DNA from: Agarivorans litoreus
GTDB taxonomy: Bacteria; Pseudomonadota; Gammaproteobacteria; Enterobacterales; Celerinatantimonadaceae
DNA: 64,000 bases
Reading direction: 5' to 3'
Assembly (NCBI RefSeq): GCF_019649015.1
Contig: NZ_BLPI01000001.1
Coordinates: 2,249,001-2,313,000, forward strand
The notes under the pieces are model-generated. The model was not told where the DNA came from. It did not search any database and saw only the letters and a program-made list of their open reading frames with translations. The translations under genes were made by a program, and so were the position numbers. This document shows, one piece after another, positions 1 to 7,261 of this stretch (the first letter of the stretch is position 1; every line of letters begins with the position of its first letter).

Positions 1-110
1 AGGTGTCGCTCCATGCCAAGGTACTGCCAAAGCACCAACCCTAAAGAGATCAGAAATAGTACCGGGTAATAAATGTCGCGTTGTTGCTGATTCATAGTGT
101 GCTTTAGCAT
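1..110 (-). CDS. Partial membrane protein, N-terminal end only
   Basis: A reading frame on the minus strand begins with ATG at 110 (or in-frame ATG at 95) and stays open to the left edge, so only about 36 N-terminal residues are present. After a short polar start (MNQQQRD) comes one clear hydrophobic stretch rich in Leu, Val and Phe, which reads as a membrane helix with the N terminus in the cytoplasm. No family can be recognised from so short a piece. The next gene (endonuclease I) lies behind it on the same strand, with no obvious terminator between them. Confidence 0.4.
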   Translation of the reverse strand, partial: MLKHTMNQQQRDIYYPVLFLISLGLVLWQYLGMERH

Positions 111-231
111 GGATAGTACAAAAAATTACCATAGTATTATTCACTAAATCCATGCTTTATAAAGGGTTGTACAGCCCATTTATAAGAATCAGTCTATTGG
201 CAAATTCGCGATACTGCACAAATTTAGAGTT

Positions 232-999
232 TTAGCTCTCAACATTTATACAACGCGACGCCAAAATGGGATTGTTGTTTTGTTGAGTTTGCGCAATCAG
301 CGTGGCTCTTTGGCATTCTTGAGCAGTAACCGGATGAAGCTTGTCCCAAGCTTGCATTAACTTGCGTTGACTACTGCTCATGGTAAATCGGCTATAAGTG
401 GCATCCATGTATAAATAGCTGCGTGCTATTGGCCCTCGCGCGGATTCTGGCGGCTGTACTTTACGGTTCTCTATGCGCATATCGCAAGTTCCAAAGCTTG
501 ATGTTTGAGTGCTTAGCATGGCGAAGTTGTAATTAGAGCGCGCCGCATTTACCGCGCCAATAGCCGGATACAGGTTGTACATGTCGGCTTGCATTAAGCG
601 GTATTCGGCATTGGTTTTTTCTGCACAGCGCCTGCCCTTGTAGGCTTTGCCTTTTGAATTGACACATTTGGGGTGGCCTTCACGCCACTCAACAAAGTTG
701 CGGCCAAAGTTCTCTGCTGGCACAACGTGCTCGGTCTCGTAACGCCTTAATCGGTTAAGATATTTGCCGGTAGCAAAACCAGAATTAAGCGTGACATTTT
801 TATTCTCATCAAACTTAGCTTCGCAATACAGTGTTTTACGGGTACTTGGCTCCGCGTATACCTGTTGCAATAAAAGTCGCTTGGCGGTGGTAAATGATTC
901 AATGCTTTGATTGCCATTAGCCAGCGCTAGACAAGGTAAGGAAAGGGCAAATAATAAGGCATAGCCAGCTAAGCTATGTAGGGCTGTTTTTAAGTACAT
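232..999 (-). CDS. endA: Secreted endonuclease I (EndA/Dns family)
   Basis: A periplasmic or extracellular non-specific DNase of the endonuclease I family, about 255 residues. The chosen start (ATG at 999) gives MYLKTALHSLAGYALLF..., a standard Sec signal peptide ending near LALA; an upstream in-frame ATG at 1035 would add a polar extension before the signal and is less likely. The family signature is visible as ETEHVVPAENFG, whose His is the expected catalytic base of the beta-beta-alpha-metal fold, followed by an Asn-containing segment (ARSNYNFAM) that supplies the metal ligand. Several Cys residues fit disulfides of an exported enzyme. Family role: degradation of extracellular DNA for nutrient use and as a barrier to transformation. 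It appears intact and monocistronic. Confidence 0.88.
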   Translation of the reverse strand: MYLKTALHSLAGYALLFALSLPCLALANGNQSIESFTTAKRLLLQQVYAEPSTRKTLYCEAKFDENKNVTLNSGFATGKYLNRLRRYETEHVVPAENFGRNFVEWREGHPKCVNSKGKAYKGRRCAEKTNAEYRLMQADMYNLYPAIGAVNAARSNYNFAMLSTQTSSFGTCDMRIENRKVQPPESARGPIARSYLYMDATYSRFTMSSSQRKLMQAWDKLHPVTAQECQRATLIAQTQQNNNPILASRCINVES

Positions 1000-1120
1000 C
1001 TTAATCTTATAAATAACCGCAAAAAAACAGCCCAAAATTTAGCATGCGGCTAGAGTGTACAGCTAATTATCAATAACTTAGCGAAGAAGCGAGTATGAAT
1101 TGGAAATAGTTAAAGTGCTA

Positions 1121-1157
1121 GTTACCAAAACTACTCGCTGGAATAGTTTTGGTTAAC
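1121..1157. repeat. Intergenic hairpin
   Basis: Arms GTTA-CCAAAACTA (1121-1133) and TAGTTTTGGTTAAC (1144-1157) are complementary apart from one missing base, around a 10-nt loop. The hairpin lies between the minus-strand gene ending at 1187 and the endonuclease gene. There is no T tract on the minus strand, so it is a weak terminator at best. It could be an RNA stability element. Confidence 0.4.
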
Positions 1158-1186
1158 TAGAGGCAGCTAGAATAGGCTCGATCTTT

Positions 1187-1546
1187 TTATTCAGCGTCTT
1201 TATCTAGCTCTTGTTCTGCGCTAGCGATGATATCGTCAAGATCTGAAGATTCTTCCACATCTGGCTTTTCTGGGCGATTGGCAGGTTTAGCCATAATCTC
1301 TAAGTAAAATGACGGCAATTGCTGTTGCTCAGCTTTGTCCATACAAGCGTTAATTTGCGAAACGTGGACCTCTTCTGCTTCTTCTTGAGTTGGTCCGTAC
1401 TTACAATCAAAGGCCCAAAAATCGGCTCCGGCAGGCAAGGTTTTGTTCTTCTCGCGGCGAATATATTTTTTAGCATCATACTTAGCGGCTTCAACAATGC
1501 GCGCCAATTTAAGCTTGGGGTGAGTAAGCGGATAAGTCTTTTTCAT
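1187..1546 (-). CDS. Conserved small protein, DUF6172-like
   Basis: A soluble 119-residue protein starting MKKTYPLTHPKLKLARIVEA. This N terminus (MKKT-PLTHPK) and the later segment KTLPAGADFWAFDCKYG match my memory of the DUF6172 family, which has no known function. The start at 1546 is preferred because AGGA lies seven bases upstream and the conserved N terminus begins there; an upstream in-frame start at 1615 would add 23 residues unlike the family. The C-terminal third is acidic and probably disordered. No catalytic motif is visible. The family name comes from pattern memory, not a search. Confidence 0.7.
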   Translation of the reverse strand: MKKTYPLTHPKLKLARIVEAAKYDAKKYIRREKNKTLPAGADFWAFDCKYGPTQEEAEEVHVSQINACMDKAEQQQLPSFYLEIMAKPANRPEKPDVEESSDLDDIIASAEQELDKDAE

Positions 1547-2022
1547 AATAATCCTAGAAAACTGCCGAAAGTAGCAAAGGGAGGCACACTGTAATGATTC
1601 TAGGCTATAGAGCAAGGTTTAATCGAGATTGTTTGCAAAAGCACAGTGGAAAAGAGTACCAAAGTGATGAAGCCTCTTTGAGTAAGAGGCTTTGAAGCAT
1701 GGATATGACAGTATTATTCGAATTTTTGGAACAGTTCATTGAGGAGTGTTCTAGACCTAAAAACTCAATAAGTGACCGAAAAGAAACCGTTGAAAAATGC
1801 CTGTTTGCCCAACACTTTTACTAAATCTTAGTGGTGCTTCTTGGTTATGAGTATGAAAAAACAGTGACGTTTTTACGCTGCTGTTAGGGCTAAAACATAG
1901 CAATTTTGAAAGGCTTTATCGAGCAAACTTTCAATACTCTCGTTTCCAATGGATACGATAATACCCATTTTTTGTCTTATTTCGCTATGATGGATATAAC
2001 TGTATCGATTTGGTCGTTACGG
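1547..2022. other. Intergenic left edge of the accessory island
   Basis: No convincing gene is present. The stretch holds a hairpin (1670-1692) and a 41-codon frame starting at 1700 (MDMTVLFEFLEQ...) with no recognisable family, probably debris. Many short interrupted frames fit decayed accessory DNA leading into the hipBA remnant. Confidence 0.5.
1670..1692. terminator. Hairpin, possible terminator
   Basis: Arms AAGCCTCTT and AAGAGGCTT form a perfect 9-bp stem around a 5-nt loop (TGAGT). There is no long T tract on either side, so intrinsic termination is uncertain. It lies upstream of the minus-strand gene at 1187-1546 and before the hipB remnant. Confidence 0.35.
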
Positions 2023-2313
2023 ATGAATTTTACCTTACTTGATGATACCGATGTAAGCCAAGCCTATGCTGCTTATTTACGGGAGTTACGCCAGCGGGCA
2101 AAAATGTCTCTATCAGCATAGGCAGAGCGAAGTTGCGTACCTGCGGCCACCATTAAGAATTTTGAACCGACTGGGCAAATTTCATTTCGCCAATTGTTGT
2201 TGCTTTGGCAGACACTTGACTCGCTAGGTAGGCTCTATTAACTCACACAAGCTAACAAAGTGCGCGCCACTATGCCCTCTAGTATTGATGAGGTGCTAAA
2301 AGATGAGTTTTAA
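2023..2313 (+). pseudogene. Decayed HipB-type XRE antitoxin
   Basis: One frame reads as an HTH antitoxin from ATG 2023 (MNFTLLDDTDVSQAYAAYLR...) to TAA 2311, but carries two in-frame stops: TAG at 2119-2121 and TAA at about 2239-2241. After the first stop the frame still encodes AERSCVPAATIKNFE and then GQISFRQLLLLWQTLDSL, the helix-turn-helix region of HipB-like proteins; after the second it reads LTQANKVRAT and ends KDEF. Reading-frame conservation across the stops is the evidence for a recent pseudogene. It overlaps the start of the hipA remnant, as in intact modules. Confidence 0.8.
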
Positions 2314-2539
2314 CCCCATTCAAAAACTCGCCGTAACCCGTACCTTAAGCTCAAGTGAGCAGGTAGGCATAGGGGGCTTAGCTCAGAACCGGCAAGTTAT
2401 TGAAGAGGTAGCAGAAGCACTCAGCTAATTTACTTATCTCGCGCAGCAATAAGGAATCAGTAAAATAACAGTGTCTGCGATTGCTAAGACATTGGATCAG
2501 CGCAAACAGGAAAATGTAGCGCTTTTTAAACAATTATAA
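2303..2539 (+). pseudogene. Collapsed HipA toxin, N and C termini fused by internal deletion
   Basis: Starting at ATG 2303 the frame encodes a HipA N terminus (MSFNPIQKLAVTRTLSSSEQ...GLAQNRQ), then passes directly into what looks like the C terminus (VIEEVAEALS, stop, FTYLAQQ, stop, GISKITVSAIAKTLDQRKQ), ending at TAA 2537. A full HipA is about 400-440 residues; this is about 78 codons, so most of the kinase core, including the catalytic loop, is gone. Two further in-frame stops (2426 and about 2450) confirm inactivity. Assignment of the C-terminal part is from pattern memory. A complete but different hipBA pair follows 2.5 kb downstream. Confidence 0.75.
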
Positions 2540-2551
2540 AAAGGGACAACA

Positions 2552-3556
2552 ATGAAGCTCGGTCGTAACGATCCTTGCCATTGTGGCAGTGGTAAAAAAT
2601 TTAAGCGTTGTTGTATGAGCAGCGTTTCCAAGCAACATGCCCAAACCTTTGATGATGTCGAAGGCATGCAGGCAATGAACCCAAATTTGAGTCTTGATGA
2701 ACTCAACGCTGCTTTACAACACAAAGTGCAGGATCGCAATAATCAACCTCATCCCGATTTTTGTGGTGTGACGCCAACGCAAATGGCCAATTGGCTTTAT
2801 GCGCCTTTTGATGAGTTACAGTGGGTGACAACTAGTACACCAGATGAGCTTTTAGCCAGCCCTGTGATGCGCTATTTAGCCCTCATTCTTGATGAGGCTA
2901 TGGCGCAAGAAGGCTCATTTAAAGCCACAAGCAAAGGCAACTTGCCGGCTAAGTTGGTCAAACAGGCCAGTGAATTATTGCCTAAGTTTGCCGTTTCTCA
3001 GTTCTCAAAAACTATTAACATCAGCGAGTTTTCGGGCAGTAACGAAGATAAATTTAATGCCTTGCACTACACCCGAGTACTGGCTGAAATTAGTGGTATT
3101 ATTTATCGGCGCAGTGGCCGCTACCATGTAAAAAAATCAGCGCAAAAGCAGTATCAGGCTTTAGGTATTCAGGCATTTTTCAAACCTATGTTAGAAGCCG
3201 CAATCGGCAAATATAACTGGGGCTATTTAGATAGCTTTGAATACGATGTCGATTTGCGTACCTTTTGGCTGTTTATGTTGTGGCGCATTCAGATCCACAA
3301 CAGCGTTGAACAGCTGGTTAAAGAGGTTATGACGGCGTTCCCTGATCTGCTACAGGCATTCCCCACTGACGATTACTTCTCGCCAGAAAGAAACTTAAGC
3401 ATATTAATTGAATCACGATTTATTGCGCGATTTTTACAGTTTTGGGGATTTGTGACCATTGATCCAAGACGTTATTTAAACATTGAGCCTGTCGGTAGAA
3501 CGGTACAGGTGCTGCCTTTGTTAAAACAAACCTTTCAATTCACAATAAATACATAG
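2552..3556 (+). CDS. SEC-C zinc-motif protein of unknown function
   Basis: A 334-residue protein opening with MKLGRNDPCHCGSGKKFKRCC, a textbook SEC-C motif (CxCx8CC) that binds zinc, as at the C terminus of SecA. The remaining 300 residues are mostly helical and hydrophobic, have no signal peptide or transmembrane helix, and match nothing I recognise; Trp/Phe-rich stretches such as RTFWLFMLWRIQIH are notable. A good RBS (AAGGGA) lies nine bases upstream. The next gene starts ten bases after the stop, so the two are probably cotranscribed. In many proteins SEC-C is an accessory nucleic-acid or protein-binding module; the role of this one is unknown. Its place inside a defence-type island makes an antiviral role worth testing. 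Confidence 0.75.
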   Translation: MKLGRNDPCHCGSGKKFKRCCMSSVSKQHAQTFDDVEGMQAMNPNLSLDELNAALQHKVQDRNNQPHPDFCGVTPTQMANWLYAPFDELQWVTTSTPDELLASPVMRYLALILDEAMAQEGSFKATSKGNLPAKLVKQASELLPKFAVSQFSKTINISEFSGSNEDKFNALHYTRVLAEISGIIYRRSGRYHVKKSAQKQYQALGIQAFFKPMLEAAIGKYNWGYLDSFEYDVDLRTFWLFMLWRIQIHNSVEQLVKEVMTAFPDLLQAFPTDDYFSPERNLSILIESRFIARFLQFWGFVTIDPRRYLNIEPVGRTVQVLPLLKQTFQFTINT

Positions 3557-3566
3557 CAAGGTCATC

Positions 3567-4685
3567 GTGAGCGAATATCAATACTATAAATTCGAGCGTC
3601 TGGATGGGTATTTAGATGCTAAAGCGCGTCAAGCACTCAGAGCCATTTCAAGCCGTGCCGAGATCAGCGCTACGTCCTTTCAGGTGTATTACACCTACAG
3701 TGATCTAAAGGCAGAGCCTTTTGAGCTGATGTTAAAATACTTCGATATCGGTTTTTACTATGCCGATTGGGGCTCAATTGAAGCCTACATCAAGCTACCA
3801 GCCGGAACGCTACCAGATGCGTTACTCGGCTTTTCAATAGATGGGCTTCATGTACATGAAAATGATGAGTGGCAATTGCTGATTTTTTCTATCGAGGAGT
3901 ATGACGAATATTTTGACGATGAGCATGCCGACGACTTTTTCCAGCATTTAGCGGCTTTACGCAGTGGGTTAATGCAAGGGGATTGGCGCCTTGTGTACTT
4001 TATGTGGCTAAAAGCGTTTGATTGTAATGATGAAATTGAGCGAGTGCCGTTGATTCAATTCGATTTTGAGCACCTCAGTGACGAGGCGCAGGCCTTTGTG
4101 GCACTGTATGATATTCCTTTAGCATTGGTTAAGGCACTCGCCATGGTGCTGAACGCACAACCCAGCCATCAAGCCAAACAAGCCCAGTTTCAGTTTGATA
4201 CGTGGCTAAACAATCTCACGGAAGTTGAGAAAGACACGCTATTACGCGCGCTGTTTGAGCAAGGCCAGTTAACCCGTCACCAAGCTTTAGCGCTGACGCG
4301 AAAAGAACCTGCCAACACAGACGAGATCTATCAATACTGGTTAACCCCCGAGGTAATTTCCCTTTTCATCGAGCAAGCGCAAAGCCAATTACAGCAAGAG
4401 CAAGCCGCAGCTCTCGCAAAAAAATTAGCCATCGAAAAAGCAGAAAAAGAAAAAGCGTTGACGGATGTTTACAATCGGCGTCAGCACTACTGGCAGCAAG
4501 CACAAGAGCAAGCTGATCGAACCTGTGCTAGTGGTTACGATGCGGCATCACGCTATCTGCATCAGCTGTTTGAGGCCTATCAGTTCAAAGCGGATGAAGC
4601 GGCGTTTGAACAACGCTTTAAGCGCTTTGTTGTGGCGAATAATAGCCGTAAAGCGCTGTTAAATCGCTTGAGTGATTTGCTTTAA
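3567..4685 (+). CDS. Conserved protein of unknown function, partner of the SEC-C gene
   Basis: A 372-residue protein with a GTG start ten bases after the SEC-C gene. The N terminus (YQYYKFERLDGYLD, then RAEISATSFQVYYTYSDLKAEP) resembles a widespread bacterial family of unknown function that I know only from its opening motif. The middle is acidic (EEYDEYFDDEHADDF), and residues about 275-310 are a charged Ala/Glu/Lys/Gln-rich coiled coil. No catalytic motif, signal peptide or membrane segment is seen. The tight spacing suggests it acts with the upstream SEC-C protein. It is followed by a non-coding stretch that carries the hipBA operators. Confidence 0.65.
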   Translation: MSEYQYYKFERLDGYLDAKARQALRAISSRAEISATSFQVYYTYSDLKAEPFELMLKYFDIGFYYADWGSIEAYIKLPAGTLPDALLGFSIDGLHVHENDEWQLLIFSIEEYDEYFDDEHADDFFQHLAALRSGLMQGDWRLVYFMWLKAFDCNDEIERVPLIQFDFEHLSDEAQAFVALYDIPLALVKALAMVLNAQPSHQAKQAQFQFDTWLNNLTEVEKDTLLRALFEQGQLTRHQALALTRKEPANTDEIYQYWLTPEVISLFIEQAQSQLQQEQAAALAKKLAIEKAEKEKALTDVYNRRQHYWQQAQEQADRTCASGYDAASRYLHQLFEAYQFKADEAAFEQRFKRFVVANNSRKALLNRLSDLL

Positions 4686-4790
4686 ATGTGGGGCTATAGG
4701 CTGGCCAAATAATGTTAACAACAAACAGGTTGAGGGTTGGTTGAAAGCTTATAAGCCCACCCTTAGGTCTACAGATTGTTACCTATCAAG

Positions 4791-4910
4791 TCACTTTGTG
4801 TAGACCTCTAAGCGCTGCATTTCCCCGTTCGGTAAAACGCATAGACGAGTTCTCAACTTGCATTTCACACTTTTACGCACATAAACGTGTGATTTAGTGG
4901 CCTTTGGCAT
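4791..4910 (-). CDS. Possible 39-residue basic protein
   Basis: A minus-strand frame MPKATKSHVYVRKSVKCKLR... of 39 residues, basic, with two Cys, preceded by AAGG about ten bases before ATG. It sits alone in the gap upstream of hipBA. Nothing in it is recognised. It could be chance or a remnant. Confidence 0.22.
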   Translation of the reverse strand: MPKATKSHVYVRKSVKCKLRTRLCVLPNGEMQRLEVYTK

Positions 4911-4982
4911 TCACATCATCGCCTTGGCCAACGCGCAAACTAAACCTAAAAGTAGGATATAAATCCAATTATATTGAGTCAA

Positions 4983-5000
4983 GTGGGAATACAGTCCCAC
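4983..5000 (+). promoter_or_regulatory. HipB-type operator, distal copy
   Basis: GTGGGAATACAGTCCCAC is an inverted repeat with perfect 6-bp arms (GTGGGA / TCCCAC) around ATACAG. It matches the two promoter-proximal copies (GGGAATATAGTCC), so it is a third binding site for the same dimeric repressor, about 50 bases further upstream. Confidence 0.7.
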
Positions 5001-5033
5001 ATTTTTAGTGTTAGAGTTGTTTGAGTATCATGC

Positions 5034-5079
5034 TTGGACTATATTCCCATTAATGACTAAATAATGGGAATATAGTCCC
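5034..5079 (+). promoter_or_regulatory. hipBA promoter flanked by two inverted operators
   Basis: A perfect 17-bp inverted repeat (GGACTATATTCCCATTA at 5036-5052, its complement at 5062-5078) surrounds a 9-nt spacer. Each arm is itself an operator of the form GGGA-N6-TCC. A plausible sigma70 pair is TTGGAC (5034) and TAAATA (5058), 18 bases apart, so RNA polymerase and repressor would compete. The antitoxin ATG follows 14 bases after the second arm. This arrangement fits autoregulation by the HipB-like antitoxin, as in E. coli hipBA, although the site sequence differs. Confidence 0.72.
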
Positions 5080-5092
5080 TTAGGTTGGTGGT

Positions 5093-5398
5093 ATGGCTAA
5101 GCGTGATTTACACAATGTACTGTTTCCAAAGCAGCGCAAAATTCTGACGCATTTTGGTGAGGACTTGCTGTTGGCCATGAAGCGACGAGGTTTTACAAAA
5201 AAGCTGCTGTGTGAACGTACTGGCTTTGATCATAAAACCGTGAACAAAGTCTTCGCAGGTGATCCGGGCGTTGCCATAGGCACTTACTTAAAAGTGATGG
5301 CCGTTCTAGGCATGGAAAGCAACTTTGCAGAAATGGCCGCTCATGATGAAGTGGGTATCAAGCTGCAAAACATAAAATTGCTGGAAGGTTCAAGATGA
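5093..5398 (+). CDS. HipB-like XRE antitoxin
   Basis: A 101-residue helix-turn-helix protein. The HTH core spans about residues 20-60 (GEDLLLAMKRRGFTKKLLCERTGFDHKTVNKVFAGDP). The gene directly precedes and overlaps a HipA-like kinase by four bases (ATGA), the usual antitoxin-first order. Three copies of a palindrome lie immediately upstream. Known role of the family: neutralise the HipA kinase by complex formation and repress the operon, more strongly with toxin bound. It is only distantly related to E. coli HipB. The N terminus (MAKRDLHNVLFPKQRKIL) resembles solitary phage-type regulators, so the assignment rests largely on context. Confidence 0.85.
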   Translation: MAKRDLHNVLFPKQRKILTHFGEDLLLAMKRRGFTKKLLCERTGFDHKTVNKVFAGDPGVAIGTYLKVMAVLGMESNFAEMAAHDEVGIKLQNIKLLEGSR

Positions 5399-6660
5399 GC
5401 CGTGAAATCGTCGAAGTCTATGCAGACTGGCAGCCAATTGAAGCGCCTTTGCTAATTGGGCAGCTTGCTTACAGTGATTCAAGCCGAGGTGGCGTGTTTA
5501 GTTTTGCCTACGATAAAGCATTTTTAACCTCAGCCTATCGTTTGCAAATTGATCCAATCCTGACGCTTCACTCCGGTGAACTCTACAACGATGAAGCTGA
5601 CAAAAACTTTCGCGCATTTCTCGATTCATCGCCTGATAGATGGGGACGTATTTTAATGCAGCGGCGTGCAGCGATTGAAGCGCGCAAAGGCATTCGAGCA
5701 ACAAGTCGATTAAACGAGTTGGATTACCTGCTGGGCGTTCATGACTCTTACCGGATGGGGGGGATTCGATTTAAGCGAGCAGGCTCGAATGCTTTCTTAG
5801 ATGACAACTCTGAGTTTGCTGCGCCGCCAATGGCGTCTTTGCGAGAGCTAGAGCACGCAGCCATGCAGATTGAAAAAGACGATAACATCGACAGTGACGA
5901 GTATTACCGCTGGTTGAAAATGCTGATTTCTCCAGGCTCATCATTAGGCGGTGCAAGGCCCAAGGCTTGTGTGACAGATGAACAAGGCCACTTGTGGATT
6001 GCCAAGTTTCCCAACTTAAATGATACCCATGACGTGGGGGCGTGGGAGATGGTCTGTTATGAGTTGGCTCTGGCGGCAGGTGTTGAGATGTTTCCAAGTG
6101 AGATCAGGCAGTTTTCCTCTGGGCATCATACCTTTTTAACAAAACGGTTTGATCGCGATGGCGAAAATCGGCTGCATTTTTCATCGGCCATGACACAGCT
6201 TCGCTATTTTGGAAACGAAAAGTATGATGGTGAACAATCTCAAGGTGCCAGCTACCTAGAAATTGCTGAATTTATTTCCAATTGTGGTGCACAAACAAAA
6301 GCGGATTTAGCACAGTTATGGCGCCGTATCGTGTTTAATATTGCGGTGTCCAACACAGATGATCACCTGCGTAACCATGGGTTTTTATTAACAAAGAAGG
6401 GTTGGAAGTTATCACCCGCTTATGATTTAAACCCGATAGTGGATAAGCACGGCCTGCATCTGAATATTACCGATGCAGACAACGCTTTAGACTACCAATT
6501 AGCCTTTGGCGTGAAAGACTTCTTCCGATTATCTCAAACCCAAGCCACGCAAATTTACGATGAAGTATTAAAGGCGGTTAAGCAGTGGCAAATCGTTGCT
6601 AAGCGGCTAGGCATCAGCCGAGCCGAGCAAGCCATGAAACAATCGGCGTTTAACGTTTAA
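5395..6660 (+). CDS. HipA-like serine/threonine kinase toxin
   Basis: A 421-residue toxin of the HipA family. The N-terminal HipA_N region (about 10-110) is followed by the Ser/Gly loop SPGSSLGGARPKA (about 179-191), which contains the autophosphorylatable serine region. Then come the ATP-site Lys (WIAKFP), the catalytic loop NTDDHLRNHGF (Asp about 322) and the metal-binding SPAYDLNP (Asp about 344). All kinase elements are present, so it should be active. HipA of E. coli phosphorylates glutamyl-tRNA synthetase; the target here is unknown. It overlaps the antitoxin by four bases. Length and motifs are normal for the family. It lies 2.8 kb from the remains of a second hipBA pair. Confidence 0.92.
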   Translation: MSREIVEVYADWQPIEAPLLIGQLAYSDSSRGGVFSFAYDKAFLTSAYRLQIDPILTLHSGELYNDEADKNFRAFLDSSPDRWGRILMQRRAAIEARKGIRATSRLNELDYLLGVHDSYRMGGIRFKRAGSNAFLDDNSEFAAPPMASLRELEHAAMQIEKDDNIDSDEYYRWLKMLISPGSSLGGARPKACVTDEQGHLWIAKFPNLNDTHDVGAWEMVCYELALAAGVEMFPSEIRQFSSGHHTFLTKRFDRDGENRLHFSSAMTQLRYFGNEKYDGEQSQGASYLEIAEFISNCGAQTKADLAQLWRRIVFNIAVSNTDDHLRNHGFLLTKKGWKLSPAYDLNPIVDKHGLHLNITDADNALDYQLAFGVKDFFRLSQTQATQIYDEVLKAVKQWQIVAKRLGISRAEQAMKQSAFNV

Positions 6661-6662
6661 TG

Positions 6663-6752
6663 AGTAAGTGAACCAACAGTCAACATAAATGGCTAGCGAG
6701 GTTTGAACTCCATTACAGACAAGACCGCTAGATTACAGGTGGCGCACTTACT
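6663..6752. other. Nested inverted repeats with cloverleaf-like potential
   Basis: Between hipA and the next gene, AGTAAGTG (6663-6670) pairs with CACTTACT (6745-6752). Inside it CTAGCG-A-GGT (6693-6702) pairs with ACCGCTAG (6724-6731) with one bulge. The minus strand also reads GGAGTTCAAACC, reminiscent of a tRNA T arm, but its stem pairs poorly and no anticodon arm can be drawn. It could be a tRNA remnant used as an attachment site, an mRNA structure that ends the hipA transcript, or a regulator site for the following operon. Confidence 0.35.
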
Positions 6753-6928
6753 GTCCACAGGGATTGTTGTTGTCCGAAACGGAAAATATCTTTGCGCCAT
6801 TATCAGCAGTTGATAAGATGTTCGGCTTATGTATAAGCGTACAGTCTTTTTATTGGCCAAGCGCTGTTTTATCTGCTTGCTGGGAACCTAGTGAGCAAAC
6901 TGTTCGAGTAAGCTATGTGAGTGAAGCA

Positions 6929-7261
6929 ATGAAAAACGCAAAACAATCGCGCTGCGTGATTGGGATTAAAGGGCAAACGCCCGACCCCGATTACCCCGTT
7001 GATATCTGGTTCGATTCGCTTAAATCGGTAGCTAATGTGCTGTCGAAAGAAAACCAGCAGTTGTTAAAAGTAATTGCCGAGCAACAGCCGCAATCGGTGA
7101 CTGAGCTGGCAATGCTTACGGGCCGTGCGGTCAGTAATGTGTCGAGAACACTTAAGACATTAGATGGTTTGGGCATAGTGTGTTTAACGCGTGTATCTGG
7201 GCAAGTGAAACCAACTATAAAATTTCGCTCCTTTGTTGTGGTAGGAGATTATTGTGAGTAA
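6929..7261 (+). CDS. MarR-like HTH regulator (HVO_A0114-type)
   Basis: A 110-residue predicted DNA-binding protein from ATG 6929. The opening IGIKGQTPDPDYPVDIWFDSL is characteristic of the HVO_A0114 group. A winged helix-turn-helix follows (LLKVIAEQQPQSVTELAMLTGRAVSNVSRTLKTLDGLGIV). An in-frame ATG at 6764 would add 55 residues that look unrelated to the family, so the later start is preferred. The stop overlaps the GTG of the methyltransferase by eight bases, so it heads the restriction-modification operon and probably controls it. Relatives of this group also serve as antitoxins next to DUF6516-type toxins; no such toxin is present here. Base composition matches the host, unlike the next gene. 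Confidence 0.72.
   Translation: MKNAKQSRCVIGIKGQTPDPDYPVDIWFDSLKSVANVLSKENQQLLKVIAEQQPQSVTELAMLTGRAVSNVSRTLKTLDGLGIVCLTRVSGQVKPTIKFRSFVVVGDYCE

Noticed and set aside
6691-6752. Possible tRNA gene on the minus strand (T-arm-like GGAGTTCAAACC)
   Set aside because: T stem pairs at only three positions; no anticodon arm or CCA-proximal acceptor stem can be formed.
6764-6928. N-terminal extension of the HTH regulator as a 165-residue protein
   Set aside because: The first 55 residues are unlike the family, and ATG 6929 gives the conserved start.
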